A DNA stretch of 64,000 nucleotides from Arthrobacter sp. FW305-BF8 (lineage in GTDB: Bacteria > Actinomycetota > Actinomycetes > Actinomycetales > Micrococcaceae), in NCBI RefSeq assembly GCF_021789315.1, contig NZ_CP084561.1:4774001-4838000 (forward strand), written 5' to 3'. Within the stretch, counting starts at the first letter, position 1, and each line of letters opens with the position of its first letter. The position numbers were made by a program, and so were the translations under genes. The notes under the pieces are model-generated. The model was not told the origin of the DNA. It worked only from the letters and a program-made list of their open reading frames with translations, and made no database searches. Positions 15,817 through 24,195 of the stretch are shown one piece after another.

Positions 15817-16383
15817 ATGTCCAAGAGCACCGTACTCGCCCTGGTGGGAAGCCTGCGCGCCGACTCCCACAACCGCAAGCTCGCCGAAGCCATCCAGCTG
15901 AACGCCCCTGAGGGCCTCGAGATCGTGATCCACGAGAGCCTGGGCAACATCCCCTTCTACAACGAGGACATCGACGTCGAGGGCCAGGTCCCGGCCGCCG
16001 CCACCGCCCTGCGCGAGGCAGCCGGCCAGGCTGATGCCCTGCTGCTGGTCACCCCCGAGCACAACGGCACGATGCCCGCTTCGCTGAAGAACGCCATCGA
16101 CTGGCTGTCCCGCCCCTACGGCGCCGGCGCCCTCACCGGAAAGCCCACCGCCGTCGTCGGCACCGCGTTCGGCCAGTTCGGCGGCGTCTGGGCCCAGGAC
16201 GAGGCCCGCAAGGCCGTTGGCATCGCCGGCGCCCGCGTCCTGGAGGATGCCAAGCTCGCGGTCCCCGGCTCCATGGTCCGCTTCGCGGAAACCCACCCGA
16301 AGGACGACGCCGAGGTCGTTGAGCAGATCAAGGAACTCTTCGTCGCCCTGTCCGCCGTCGAGCCCGCCGGCGCAGCCGCCTAA
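15817..16383 (+). CDS. NADPH-dependent FMN reductase / quinone reductase
   Basis: A 188-residue flavodoxin-like protein of the NAD(P)H-dependent FMN reductase family (ArsH/ChrR/azoreductase type). The N-terminal phosphate loop is LALVGSLRADSHNRKLAE; the flavin-binding segment LLVTPEHNGTMPASLKNAIDWLSRP is the family hallmark. ATG 15817 is preceded by AAGGAG. Such enzymes reduce quinones, chromate or azo compounds with NADPH and protect against redox cycling. Regulation by the divergent TetR is likely. A strong hairpin (16401-16433) ends the transcript. Confidence 0.9.
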   Translation: MSKSTVLALVGSLRADSHNRKLAEAIQLNAPEGLEIVIHESLGNIPFYNEDIDVEGQVPAAATALREAAGQADALLLVTPEHNGTMPASLKNAIDWLSRPYGAGALTGKPTAVVGTAFGQFGGVWAQDEARKAVGIAGARVLEDAKLAVPGSMVRFAETHPKDDAEVVEQIKELFVALSAVEPAGAAA

Positions 16384-16400
16384 GCGACTCCGCTCCCTCA

Positions 16401-16433
16401 CACGCCCCCGGCCCTCCAGCGGCCGGGGGCGTG
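16401..16433 (+). terminator. Intrinsic terminator after the FMN reductase gene
   Basis: Perfect 13-bp arms CACGCCCCCGGCC (16401-16413) and GGCCGGGGGCGTG (16421-16433) around a 7-nt loop, 17 bp after the stop codon. Confidence 0.75.
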
Positions 16434-16595
16434 CGCGATTCCCGGCCTCGGCCCGCTGACCGGCGGCCCGGGCGGCTGCAATCAATCCGTGACTGAGCTG
16501 CCGCCAAACTGACACCCGGGCACCGTTCCCCGGCCCGCCGCCCCGCCGTAACGTTGATGTACGGGACGTGCCGGGGCAGGGAGTGCGGTGCAGTC

Positions 16596-17546
16596 ATGAA
16601 GTCGAGCTGGGGAGTCAGACCGCTGACGACGGCGGTTGCCGCCTTCTGCCTGACGTTGCCCTTGTGGCTCGGCGCCTGCGTCCCGCTCGAACAAAATGCT
16701 TTCGACGCCGGGCCCTCCCCCGCCGTTGCACCCGAACCGCGCCCGGCTCCTCCGGTGAGCCCGCCAGAGGAAGCCGGGGCGCCCACCGCCACCGGATCCA
16801 GCGTGGAACCCGGGCGTGGAGCCTCGGGCCAGGGTGCCCCTGGTGCCGGCGCAACAGGTCAGGGAACAGCTGGCGGACTTTCCGAACCCGTTCCTTCAGC
16901 GGGTTCAGCTGCTCCGTCCGGAGACCCTAACCCTGGCGGATCAGGGCCTGCCGGGGTTCCGTCCGCCGGCGTGGCCGGCCCGGACGCCGGTCCTGACACC
17001 CAGACACAGCTGCCGGGCTCCGGACAGCAGCCCGCGCCTGCTTCGGGGGCCGCGGCCGGCCCGGCTGCCGCTGTCCCCACAACCGGTTCCACCCCAACAG
17101 CTTCCACGGCGCCCGGTTCGCCTGGAACTGGGACCGGTGAAGCCGGCGCCGGCACTGCGGTTTACTACGTCGCCCTCGACGACGGCGGCAGGTCCGGCGT
17201 GCGCTTCGGCTGCAACGACAGCCTGGTGGCCGTCCACCAGGCCGACTCATCCACCAGCGAGCCACTGCAGGCCGCCATGGGCAGGCTGCTGTCCGGCCCG
17301 GGCGCGCCGCCTGCGACCGGCCTGTACAACGCCCTGTCAGCCTCCTCGCTCCAGTACGTGTCCGGCTACCTGGACGGCACCACCGTGGTGGTGAACCTGA
17401 CCGGTGCAGTGCAGCCGGGCGGCGTCTGCGATCTTCCGCGGATCGAAGCACAGCTCACCCATACTGCCGTCACGGCCGTGGGTGCCGTCCGGGCGGAAAT
17501 CTATGTCAGCGGCGTGCCGCTGGCCGAAGTTCTCGGCCTCCGCTAG
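16596..17546 (+). CDS. GerMN-domain lipoprotein
   Basis: A 316-residue predicted lipoprotein. From ATG 16596 there is a signal peptide (AAFCLTLPLWLGAC) with lipobox Cys28, then a ~150-residue Pro/Gly/Ser/Thr-rich spacer. A C-terminal GerMN ('sporulation and spore germination') domain follows (TAVYYVALDDGGRSGVRFG, PLQAAMGRLLSGP, YLDGTTVVVNL, AQLTHTAVTAVGAVRAEIYV). In spore formers GerMN proteins take part in germination; in non-sporulating actinobacteria they occur in envelope lipoproteins such as LpqB. Its role is unknown; the spacer probably spans the cell wall. The last 4 bp overlap the convergent lyase gene. Confidence 0.8.
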   Translation: MKSSWGVRPLTTAVAAFCLTLPLWLGACVPLEQNAFDAGPSPAVAPEPRPAPPVSPPEEAGAPTATGSSVEPGRGASGQGAPGAGATGQGTAGGLSEPVPSAGSAAPSGDPNPGGSGPAGVPSAGVAGPDAGPDTQTQLPGSGQQPAPASGAAAGPAAAVPTTGSTPTASTAPGSPGTGTGEAGAGTAVYYVALDDGGRSGVRFGCNDSLVAVHQADSSTSEPLQAAMGRLLSGPGAPPATGLYNALSASSLQYVSGYLDGTTVVVNLTGAVQPGGVCDLPRIEAQLTHTAVTAVGAVRAEIYVSGVPLAEVLGLR

Positions 17547-18445
17547 CCCTCATGGTCCCGTGAGAACAGGGCATCCATGTCAGCATGGGTCGGCGAGCCG
17601 GCGAGTTCGGACCAGTTGCCGTCGCCCAGGATTTCGGCGGCCACTCGGGAGACCGTTGCGTAAGCCGCCTTCGCAGCATTGCCGCCGATACTGACCCGCC
17701 GCACGCCGGCGTCGTGCAGTTCGCCCACCGACGCCGATCCGACGCCGGCAAGGGCATTCACAGGTGCCGAAATTCGCCTGCTGAGCTCATGCAGGATGTG
17801 AAGGTCTGTCACGCCGGGAACGAAGATTCCGTCGGCCCCTGCGGCAAGCCAGCGCTCGGCCCGCTCCAGCGTTTCCTCGAACGCCGAGTCCCCGAACTGC
17901 CCGGAAAGGTACGTGTCCGTCCGGGCATTGATGAAGAGGTTCACTCCGGACTCTGCCGCGATGCTGCGGACCAGACTGATCCGGTGGGCCTGCTCGTCGG
18001 CGTCAGTAAGACGTATCCCGCCCGAGTCTTCGATGTTCACGCCCACGGCGCCGGCCTCCAGCACCGCCGCGACGGTCTGCCGGAGCAGCCCGTCGTCGAA
18101 AGCGCCGTCCGCACCCGCATACCCTGCCTCGATATCCGCCGTGACCGGGAGACTCGTCGCCGCGGTGATCCTGCGGAGCGCGTCGAACGCCAGACCCGGC
18201 GGCACATGGCTGCCGTCGGGGTACCCCAAGCTCCAGGAAATGGCCGAACTCGAGGTGGCAATGGCCTGCGCCCCTGCCTTCTCCACGAGCCGGGCCGACG
18301 CCGCGTCCCACACGTTCACGAGCACCAGCGGAACAGCACCGCCCGCGTGCATCTGACGGAAGGCGTCAGCCTTGGCGGATTGGGAGAGTGCAGATCTGGA
18401 CACTACGGATTGGGACCGTTCGTGCTGGGGCTCGAGTGACGTCAT
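17543..18445 (-). CDS. Isocitrate lyase / PEP mutase superfamily protein
   Basis: A 300-residue TIM-barrel protein of the isocitrate lyase/PEP mutase superfamily. Recognisable features are LVNVWDAASARLVEKAGAQA, ATSSSAISWSLGYPDG, the Mg-site strand VTADIEAGYA, VGVNIEDSGG, INARTDTYL and ADGIFVPGV. It lacks the KKCGH loop of true isocitrate lyases, so it belongs with PEP mutase, oxaloacetate decarboxylase or 2,3-dimethylmalate lyase-like enzymes that form or break C-C or C-P bonds. No phosphonate genes are nearby. The substrate is not predictable from sequence. Confidence 0.85.
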   Translation of the reverse strand: MTSLEPQHERSQSVVSRSALSQSAKADAFRQMHAGGAVPLVLVNVWDAASARLVEKAGAQAIATSSSAISWSLGYPDGSHVPPGLAFDALRRITAATSLPVTADIEAGYAGADGAFDDGLLRQTVAAVLEAGAVGVNIEDSGGIRLTDADEQAHRISLVRSIAAESGVNLFINARTDTYLSGQFGDSAFEETLERAERWLAAGADGIFVPGVTDLHILHELSRRISAPVNALAGVGSASVGELHDAGVRRVSIGGNAAKAAYATVSRVAAEILGDGNWSELAGSPTHADMDALFSRDHEG

Positions 18446-18522
18446 GGCTCCATTCCATGCCTTGGTCCGCCCGACGTAAAGGTGCCCGGCGGTCCTGGTT
18501 CCTAAGGTTCCAGAACATAAGT

Positions 18523-18534
18523 CAACAGCTGTTG
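18523..18534. promoter_or_regulatory. 12-bp palindrome CAACAGCTGTTG, candidate operator
   Basis: A perfect palindrome 35 bp upstream of the aminotransferase start, in the 123-bp divergent promoter shared with the lyase gene. It is nearly the same as CAACAATTGTTG at 53201-53212; both read GTCAACANNTGTTGC. This form resembles operators of GntR/FCD-type regulators. Confidence 0.4.
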
Positions 18535-18568
18535 CCTAACCAGCAACCTATGGCTGTACTCTGGGACT

Positions 18569-19864
18569 GTGACCCACGAGACACTCGACGCCGCCGCAGC
18601 CGTCCTCCCCGCCGAAGCCATCGACGCCATCGAGCGGGCCGCGACATCAGCCCACCGCCACGATGAACTCTTCTCCGAGCGAGCCGCGAACATCAAGCAG
18701 TCGGCGGTCCGGGATGTTTTCGACATTTCCATGCGGCCAGGCCTGGTCTCCCTGGCAGGGGGCAGCCCCTACCTACAGTCCCTGCCCCTCGAAAAACTTG
18801 CCCAGACGGCCGCGCGGATCATCGCCGAGGACGGCCTGACGGCGCTGCAATACGGCGGAGGCCAGGGCACTGAGGAACTGCGCACCCAGATCTGCGAAGT
18901 CATGGCCGCCGAAGGCATCCTGGACGCGCGGCCCGAGAACGTGGTGATCACCGCCGGCTCGCAATCCGCCCAGGACGTGGCCACCAAGGTGTTCTGCGAT
19001 CCTGGCGACGTGGCCCTTGTGGAGGAACCTACCTATGTTGGGGCGCTCAACACGTTCGAGGCATACCAGGTCCAGGTGGAGGCCGTGCCCATGGACGACG
19101 ACGGCCTGGTGCCTGATCTTCTCGAGGCCAGGATCGCGGCGCTCCAGACCGCCGGGAAAAACATCAAGTTCCTCTACACCATCCCCAACTTCAACAACCC
19201 GTCGGGCATCACGCTGGCGCAGGAGCGCCGGCAGCAAATCGTGGAAATCTGCCGCCGCGCCAACATTTTGGTGCTGGAGGACAACCCGTACGGGCTGCTG
19301 CGGTTCGACGGCGAGCCGCTGGCCCCGCTGCGCGCAGACAACCCTGACGACGTCATTTACATGGGATCGTTCTCGAAAATCTTTGCCCCGGGATTGCGCA
19401 TCGGCTGGGCCCTGGTTCCGGCCCACCTGCAGCGCCGTTACTACCTGGCCTCCGAGGCAGTCACGCTCTGCCCACCTACACTAAACCAGATGCTGGTCTC
19501 GGCCTACCTTCGCGACTACGACTGGAAGGGCCAGATCGAGACGTACCGCGGGCTGTATGCCGAGCGGTGCCACGCGATGCTGGCGGCACTGGAGAAGCAC
19601 ATGCCTGAAGGGCTCAGCTGGACCCGGCCGCAGGGCGGATTCTTCGTCTGGGTGACGCTGCCGGAGGGCGTGGACACGTACCCCCTGCTCCACAAGGCAA
19701 TCGATGCCGGCGTCGTCTTCATTCCCGGCGCAGCCTTCACGCACTCCGACGAACCGTCGAACAAGCTGCGCCTGGCTTTCAGTGCCGTTCCGCCGGAAGC
19801 CATCGCAGAAGGGGTGCGGCGCCTGGCTCCGGTGCTGCAGGAAGCCATAGACGCCCTGGCCTGA
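18569..19864 (+). CDS. PLP-dependent aminotransferase (2-aminoadipate/MocR-like, no DNA-binding domain)
   Basis: A 431-residue fold-type I aminotransferase. Features in order: LVSLAGGSPYLQSLPL, ALQYGGGQGTEELRTQI, the helix ITAGSQSAQDVATKVF, TIPNFNNPSGITL, EDNPYGLLRFDGE, and the PLP lysine Lys270 in GSFSKIFAPGLRIGW. This is the LysN/KAT-II-like branch that uses 2-aminoadipate, aromatic or branched-chain amino acids. The start is GTG 18569. It is divergent from the lyase gene. The exact amino acid is unknown. Confidence 0.88.
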   Translation: MTHETLDAAAAVLPAEAIDAIERAATSAHRHDELFSERAANIKQSAVRDVFDISMRPGLVSLAGGSPYLQSLPLEKLAQTAARIIAEDGLTALQYGGGQGTEELRTQICEVMAAEGILDARPENVVITAGSQSAQDVATKVFCDPGDVALVEEPTYVGALNTFEAYQVQVEAVPMDDDGLVPDLLEARIAALQTAGKNIKFLYTIPNFNNPSGITLAQERRQQIVEICRRANILVLEDNPYGLLRFDGEPLAPLRADNPDDVIYMGSFSKIFAPGLRIGWALVPAHLQRRYYLASEAVTLCPPTLNQMLVSAYLRDYDWKGQIETYRGLYAERCHAMLAALEKHMPEGLSWTRPQGGFFVWVTLPEGVDTYPLLHKAIDAGVVFIPGAAFTHSDEPSNKLRLAFSAVPPEAIAEGVRRLAPVLQEAIDALA

Positions 19865-19918
19865 GCTGCGGGCGGCTAGGACATCAGATCATCCGGAACA
19901 AGCAAAGGAGATAAGGCC

Positions 19919-20350
19919 ATGGCGGAAACCATTGTTGTGGGTGTGGACGGAAGCGGTACCGCGCGCAAGGCAGCGGAGGTGGCGCGGGACTTGGCCGGCG
20001 CGCTGGGCGCCCGGCTCCACGTCGTGTCCGCGTTCGATACCGACCGGACCGAGGTCTTCGGCAGCGGCAGTGACCGCTGGATCGTGTCCGACGCCGGTGA
20101 AGCTGAAAGGGTGGCCCGTGAGGTGGCGGCCGCCTTGGCGGGAGGCGAACTCAAGATCACCTATTCCGCCGCACGGGGCAAGCCCGCCGAGGCGCTGGTC
20201 AGGGAGGCGGACCGCCTTGAGGCGAAGATGATCGTGGTGGGAAACCGCCGCATGCAGGGCCTCGGGCGCGTGCTGGGCAGCGTGGCCAACAGTGTGGCCC
20301 ACAGTGCGTCCTGCGACGTCTACATCGCGAATACCTACGGAGCGGACTAG
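19919..20350 (+). CDS. Universal stress protein (UspA family)
   Basis: A 143-residue single Usp domain. It begins TIVVGVDGSGTARKAAEVA and ends with the ATP-binding glycine loop GNRRMQGLGRVLGSVANSV followed by HSASCDVYIA. GGAGA lies just upstream of ATG 19919. Usp proteins bind ATP or AMP and support survival in stationary phase or under stress. It is 54 bp after the aminotransferase gene, but no functional link is evident. A hairpin follows. Confidence 0.92.
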   Translation: MAETIVVGVDGSGTARKAAEVARDLAGALGARLHVVSAFDTDRTEVFGSGSDRWIVSDAGEAERVAREVAAALAGGELKITYSAARGKPAEALVREADRLEAKMIVVGNRRMQGLGRVLGSVANSVAHSASCDVYIANTYGAD

Positions 20351-20370
20351 CCCCGGCGCCGCCCTGACTC

Positions 20371-20399
20371 GGGCAGGCCTGCGCACTGCGGGCCTGCCC
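20371..20399 (+). terminator. Intrinsic terminator after the Usp gene
   Basis: Perfect 9-bp arms GGGCAGGCC (20371-20379) and GGCCTGCCC (20391-20399), 20 bp after the stop. Confidence 0.6.
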
Positions 20400-20543
20400 A
20401 GCGCAAGCCTCACTTGACGCGGATCACCCTGGCTGGTGGGCAGTCTCACCACGTTTTCCGGCAATCCGGCGAGGCCTGAAAGATAAAATTGGAGGTGCCC
20501 CGATGGTGCGGACAAACCCAAATCTACCTTTCAGGGGAACACT

Positions 20544-20885
20544 GTGCTTACACTCCAGCGTCGCCACCTCGTCGGCCACGACATCCTCCTCGCCCGCCAC
20601 GGCAACCACATCAGCGCCATGCGCGTGGACCGCTCCGCGGACCGTGTGATCGCCCTCCTCGATGACGGCTCCGTGGACAGCGCCCCGAACCTCATCTCCC
20701 CCGACCTGCAGCTGCCTGACACGCTGAAGAGCGTACTGCGCGAGGACTGGAAGTTCCTCACGCTCGTGAGCGCCGGCATCGCCGCCGTATCCGGCGTCAT
20801 GCTGGCCGCCGCGGTAAGCATGGCAGGCATGTCCGCCGATCCGGCCATGGCCCAGCTGCTGGCCAGCTCCTACACCGCCTACTAG
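20544..20885 (+). CDS. Small single-pass membrane protein, unknown function
   Basis: About 113 residues from GTG 20544. The N-terminal ~60 residues are soluble and charged (RVDRSADRVIALLDDGSVDS); one hydrophobic helix follows (FLTLVSAGIAAVSGVMLAAA). The N-terminal repeat-like strands could bind a ligand, but I do not recognise a family. A better ribosome-binding site (GGAGGT, 20491-20496) precedes an ATG at 20503 in another frame that opens only 48 codons, so the true start region is uncertain. It converges on the PAP2-like gene. Confidence 0.45.
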   Translation: MLTLQRRHLVGHDILLARHGNHISAMRVDRSADRVIALLDDGSVDSAPNLISPDLQLPDTLKSVLREDWKFLTLVSAGIAAVSGVMLAAAVSMAGMSADPAMAQLLASSYTAY

Positions 20886-20899
20886 ACCGGTGCCCGGCG

Positions 20900-21508
20900 T
20901 CAGCCGATCCGCACCAGCACCTCTCGGAGTACCCACCACAATCCTGCGGTGACGCCGCCGCCCACCAGGGCGCCCGCAACAACCTGCGCCACTGTATGGG
21001 CGCGCAGCACCACCCGGGACCAGCCCACAGCGGGAATCAGCAGCAGCAGCGGAAGCCACGGGGCGCCCAGGATCAGCACCGCGATGACGGTGGTCAGGGC
21101 GATCGCCCCCGCATGGCCGCTGATTTTCCAGAACAGGCTGATGACGGCGAGCACCACCACGCCGCCCACTATGGCCAGCACCACCACAATGACGCTGTAC
21201 GGCGCGTTAATGGCCAGGAGCACTGCCAGCCCCGCGAGCAGTGACACCACCGTCATGGCAAGCACCGGCGCCCGTTGCTCGCGGTTGCTGACGTGGTGGT
21301 CCGTCACCTTGCCCAGACGGACCAGAAGGACGACGGCGGCCAGGGGCAGCACGCACACAAACAGCACCGCCACGGCGCCGAACCACACGGTGCCCGGAAA
21401 GCCGGGTTCCAGGGCCGGGCTAAGGAGCAACAGCAAAGCCACGGTGATCGGCGGCTGAAGCGCCTCCGTAATGACCCGGGCCACGCGGTTTTTCACGCGG
21501 ATGCTCAT
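20900..21508 (-). CDS. PAP2-superfamily membrane protein with altered active site
   Basis: About 202 residues with five to six membrane helices. The start is set at ATG 21508 after GAGGA; an in-frame ATG at 21526 adds six residues. The PAP2 phosphatase pattern is recognisable but incomplete: Lys67 and Arg76 for motif 1, SGH (130-132) for motif 2, and SRVVLRAHTVAQ (164-175) for motif 3. Position 175 is Gln where active enzymes carry Asp. Relatives dephosphorylate phosphatidate or polyprenyl diphosphates. Whether this one is active is open. Confidence 0.7.
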   Translation of the reverse strand: MSIRVKNRVARVITEALQPPITVALLLLLSPALEPGFPGTVWFGAVAVLFVCVLPLAAVVLLVRLGKVTDHHVSNREQRAPVLAMTVVSLLAGLAVLLAINAPYSVIVVVLAIVGGVVVLAVISLFWKISGHAGAIALTTVIAVLILGAPWLPLLLLIPAVGWSRVVLRAHTVAQVVAGALVGGGVTAGLWWVLREVLVRIG

Positions 21509-21587
21509 CCCGCGATCCTCACCCATGAAAACCCCGTCCCTGACTGTCCGTCCCCCCTTTCCCGGAGGGTACCGCTCCGCGGACCGC

Positions 21588-21629
21588 CAGTCGAGCAGCA
21601 GTGCCGGTCAGTCGAGCAGCAGTGCCGGC
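21588..21629. repeat. Tandem 21-bp duplication at the 3' end of the E2 gene
   Basis: Two abutting 21-bp copies (21588-21608 and 21609-21629) that differ only at the last base. On the minus strand they encode the last residues of E2 (PALLLD and stop) and then the same codons again after the stop, so the duplication leaves the protein unchanged. Confidence 0.75.
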
Positions 21630-23128
21630 TCTTCCAGGATGGCGGCGACGTCGGCCATGAAGCGCGCTGAAAGGTCACCGTCCACCACGCGGTGGTCGAA
21701 GGATCCGCCAAGGGTGGTGATCCAGCGCGGAATGACCTCGCCGTCCAGGACCCACGGCTTTTGCTTGATGGTGCCAAACGCCACGATGGCCACTTCGCCG
21801 GGGTTGATGATGGGAGTTCCGGTGTCGATGCCGAGGGCGCCGATGTTGGTGACCGTCAGCGTGCCGCCCTGCATCTGCGCCGGCTGGGTCTTGCCGGCAC
21901 GCGCGGTGGTGGCGAGCTCGTTGAGGGCCAGCGCCAGTTCCTTCAGGGACAGGTCCTGGGCGTTCTTGATGTTCGGGACCATGAGCCCCCGGGGCGTGGC
22001 CGCGGCAATGCCCAGGTTCATGAAGTGCTTGACGTGGATCTCCGCGGAGTCGCTGCCGTCCGCGTTGTCCACCCAAGTGGCGTTCACGCTCGGGTTCCGC
22101 GCTGCGGCCCAGATGACAGCCTTCGCGAGGATCAGCAGCGGGGAGACCTTGATGCCCTCGAAGTCGCGTGAAGCCTTGAGCCGCTTGACGAATTCCATGG
22201 TGCGGCTGGCATCCACGTCCACGAAGATGCTCACGTGCGGCGCGGAGAACGCCGATTCCACCATGGCCTTCGCGGTGGCCTTGCGGACGCCCTTGACCGG
22301 GACCCGTTCGATCCGCTGCTCCTGGGGACGGCCTGACGTGCCCCAGAAGCTGTCCGCCTTGTCCACTTCCGCGTCGCGCTGCGCCTGGTAGCTGACCAGG
22401 TCCTCGCGGGTCACCTCGCCGCGCGCGCCGGTGGCCACGACGTCGGCCAGGTCAATGCCGAGGTCGCGGGCGATCTTCCGCACCGGGGGCTTGGCCAGAA
22501 CCCTGTTCATGAGCCCGGAAATAGCTCCGCCCAGCGTTGGCTTGTCAGTTTCAAGAGCGGGCGTCCATTCGGGCCGCCTCGTCACGGCAGGCGCGGCCAC
22601 CGGACCGGCGCTGGGCGGACCGTCCAAGAGCGCATCCTTCGCGGACCGCGGCTGGACAGGCTCCACCTCCGGCGCGCCGTGGACTGCATCTGCCGGGATC
22701 GCCGGCCTGGTCTTGCGCGGGCGCCGCTTCACGGCGTCAGCCTTGGGGCCTGAACCCACCAGCGGACCGGCGGCCAGGCCGCCGTCGGCAGCTTCATCGT
22801 CGGCTGGCAGCTTTCCGTACATCAGCGCCGGCTCGGTGGCCTCGACGGCGGGCACCGGCGCGTCGGCCGGTGTGGGGTCGCCGTGCATGGTGTCAGAGAC
22901 GCTGATGATGGCGGTCCCGACGTCCACCGTCTCTCCTTCCGGGACCAGCAGTTCGGTGACGGTGCCGGCGAACGGCGACGGGAGTTCGACGAGGGACTTG
23001 GCCGTCTCGATCTCGCACAGGACGTCGTTGATGGCCACTTCATCGCCGGGCTTGACCTTCCACGAAACGATTTCTGCCTCGGTCAGGCCCTCACCGACGT
23101 CGGGGAGGTTGAACTTGTTAAGCGTCAT
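21608..23128 (-). CDS. bkdC: 2-oxoacid dehydrogenase E2, dihydrolipoamide acyltransferase (branched-chain type)
   Basis: A 506-residue E2 subunit. An N-terminal lipoyl domain has the lipoylated Lys44 in EIETAKSLVELP. A long Pro/Ala-rich linker is followed by the peripheral subunit-binding domain (~213-247, PPVRKIARDLGIDL). The catalytic acyltransferase core ends with His479 and Asp483 in FDHRVVDGD. It transfers the acyl group from E1 to CoA. It is the third gene of the E1alpha-E1beta-E2 operon. Actinobacteria usually make acetyl-CoA with an AceE-type complex, so an alpha/beta E1 complex more likely acts on branched-chain 2-oxoacids; E3 is not encoded here. Confidence 0.9.
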   Translation of the reverse strand: MTLNKFNLPDVGEGLTEAEIVSWKVKPGDEVAINDVLCEIETAKSLVELPSPFAGTVTELLVPEGETVDVGTAIISVSDTMHGDPTPADAPVPAVEATEPALMYGKLPADDEAADGGLAAGPLVGSGPKADAVKRRPRKTRPAIPADAVHGAPEVEPVQPRSAKDALLDGPPSAGPVAAPAVTRRPEWTPALETDKPTLGGAISGLMNRVLAKPPVRKIARDLGIDLADVVATGARGEVTREDLVSYQAQRDAEVDKADSFWGTSGRPQEQRIERVPVKGVRKATAKAMVESAFSAPHVSIFVDVDASRTMEFVKRLKASRDFEGIKVSPLLILAKAVIWAAARNPSVNATWVDNADGSDSAEIHVKHFMNLGIAAATPRGLMVPNIKNAQDLSLKELALALNELATTARAGKTQPAQMQGGTLTVTNIGALGIDTGTPIINPGEVAIVAFGTIKQKPWVLDGEVIPRWITTLGGSFDHRVVDGDLSARFMADVAAILEEPALLLD

Positions 23129-23214
23129 GGGATCCTCGGGTTCGAATGCTCGGCCGCTCCGGGAGGTGCGGAGCCGGTAGGCGAAGGGTCAGCAGGTGCT
23201 GGTGCGCGACGGCG

Positions 23215-24195
23215 TCAGTACGCGAAGGCGCGGTCCAGCGCCTCAAGGATGCGGTCGATGTCCGGAAGGTAGTCCTCTTCGACCTTGGCCACGGGGTACG
23301 GCATGTGGAAGCCGCCCACCCGGATGACCGGCGCCTCCAGCGAGTGGAAGGCCCGTTCGCTGATCCGCGCGGCGATTTCACCGCCGATGCCGCCGAAGGT
23401 GGGAGCCTCGTGCGCCACGACCAGCCGGCCCGTCTTCTTGACGGAGGCCTCGATGGCGTCGAAGTCGATCGGCGAGATGGAGCGCAGGTCGATCACCTCG
23501 ATGCTGCGCCCGTCCTCCGCCGCGGCGTTGGCGGCAGCGAGGGCCACGGGGACGAGCGGGCCGTAGACCACCACCGTGGCGTCGGTCCCTTCCCGGACCA
23601 CATGGGCCTTGAACGGATCCTCGGCCGGGCCGGCTGATTCCCTGTCGACCTCGCCCTTGAGCCAGTAGCGGCGCTTCGGTTCGAAGAAGATCACCGGGTC
23701 CTGGCAGTTCACGGCCTGCTGGATCATCCAGTAAGCGTCGTGGGGGTTTGACGGAGTGATGATGCGCAGCCCGGGGGTGTGCGCGAACAGCGCCTCCGGC
23801 GACTCGGAGTGGTGCTCGATGGAGCCGATGCCGCCGCCGTAGGGGATGCGGATGACCACGGGCACAGTGAGGTTGCCGTTGCTGCGCGAATGCATTTTGG
23901 CCAGCTGAGTGGTGATCTGGTTGAAGCCGGGGAAGACGAAGCCGTCGAATTGGATCTCGGCAACCGGAAGGTAGCCGCGCAGCGCCAGGCCGATCGCCGT
24001 GCCGATGATGCCGGATTCTGCGAGCGGGGTGTCCACCACCCGGTCCGCTCCGAATTCACCGATCAGACCGTCGGTGACGCGGTAGACGCCGCCGAGCGGG
24101 CCGATGTCCTCGCCCATGAGGAGGGACTTGGGGTTGTTGCTCAGCGTGGCACGCAGGCCTTCGTTGATGGCCTTGGCAATGGTCATGGTGGTCAT
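23215..24195 (-). CDS. bkdB: 2-oxoacid dehydrogenase E1 beta subunit
   Basis: A 326-residue transketolase-like E1 beta subunit. Recognisable segments are SLLMGEDIGPLGGVYRVTDG, DTPLAESGIIGTAIGLALRG, AEIQFDGFVFPGFNQI, the PYGGGIGSIEHHSESPEA loop, and DLRSISPIDFDAI, with LVVAHEAPTFGGIGGEIAA near the end. With the alpha subunit it forms the heterotetramer that decarboxylates 2-oxoacids on thiamine diphosphate. Its ATG (24195) shares its A with the TGA stop of the alpha gene, so the subunits are translated in step. E2 follows after 86 bp. Confidence 0.94.
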   Translation of the reverse strand: MTTMTIAKAINEGLRATLSNNPKSLLMGEDIGPLGGVYRVTDGLIGEFGADRVVDTPLAESGIIGTAIGLALRGYLPVAEIQFDGFVFPGFNQITTQLAKMHSRSNGNLTVPVVIRIPYGGGIGSIEHHSESPEALFAHTPGLRIITPSNPHDAYWMIQQAVNCQDPVIFFEPKRRYWLKGEVDRESAGPAEDPFKAHVVREGTDATVVVYGPLVPVALAAANAAAEDGRSIEVIDLRSISPIDFDAIEASVKKTGRLVVAHEAPTFGGIGGEIAARISERAFHSLEAPVIRVGGFHMPYPVAKVEEDYLPDIDRILEALDRAFAY

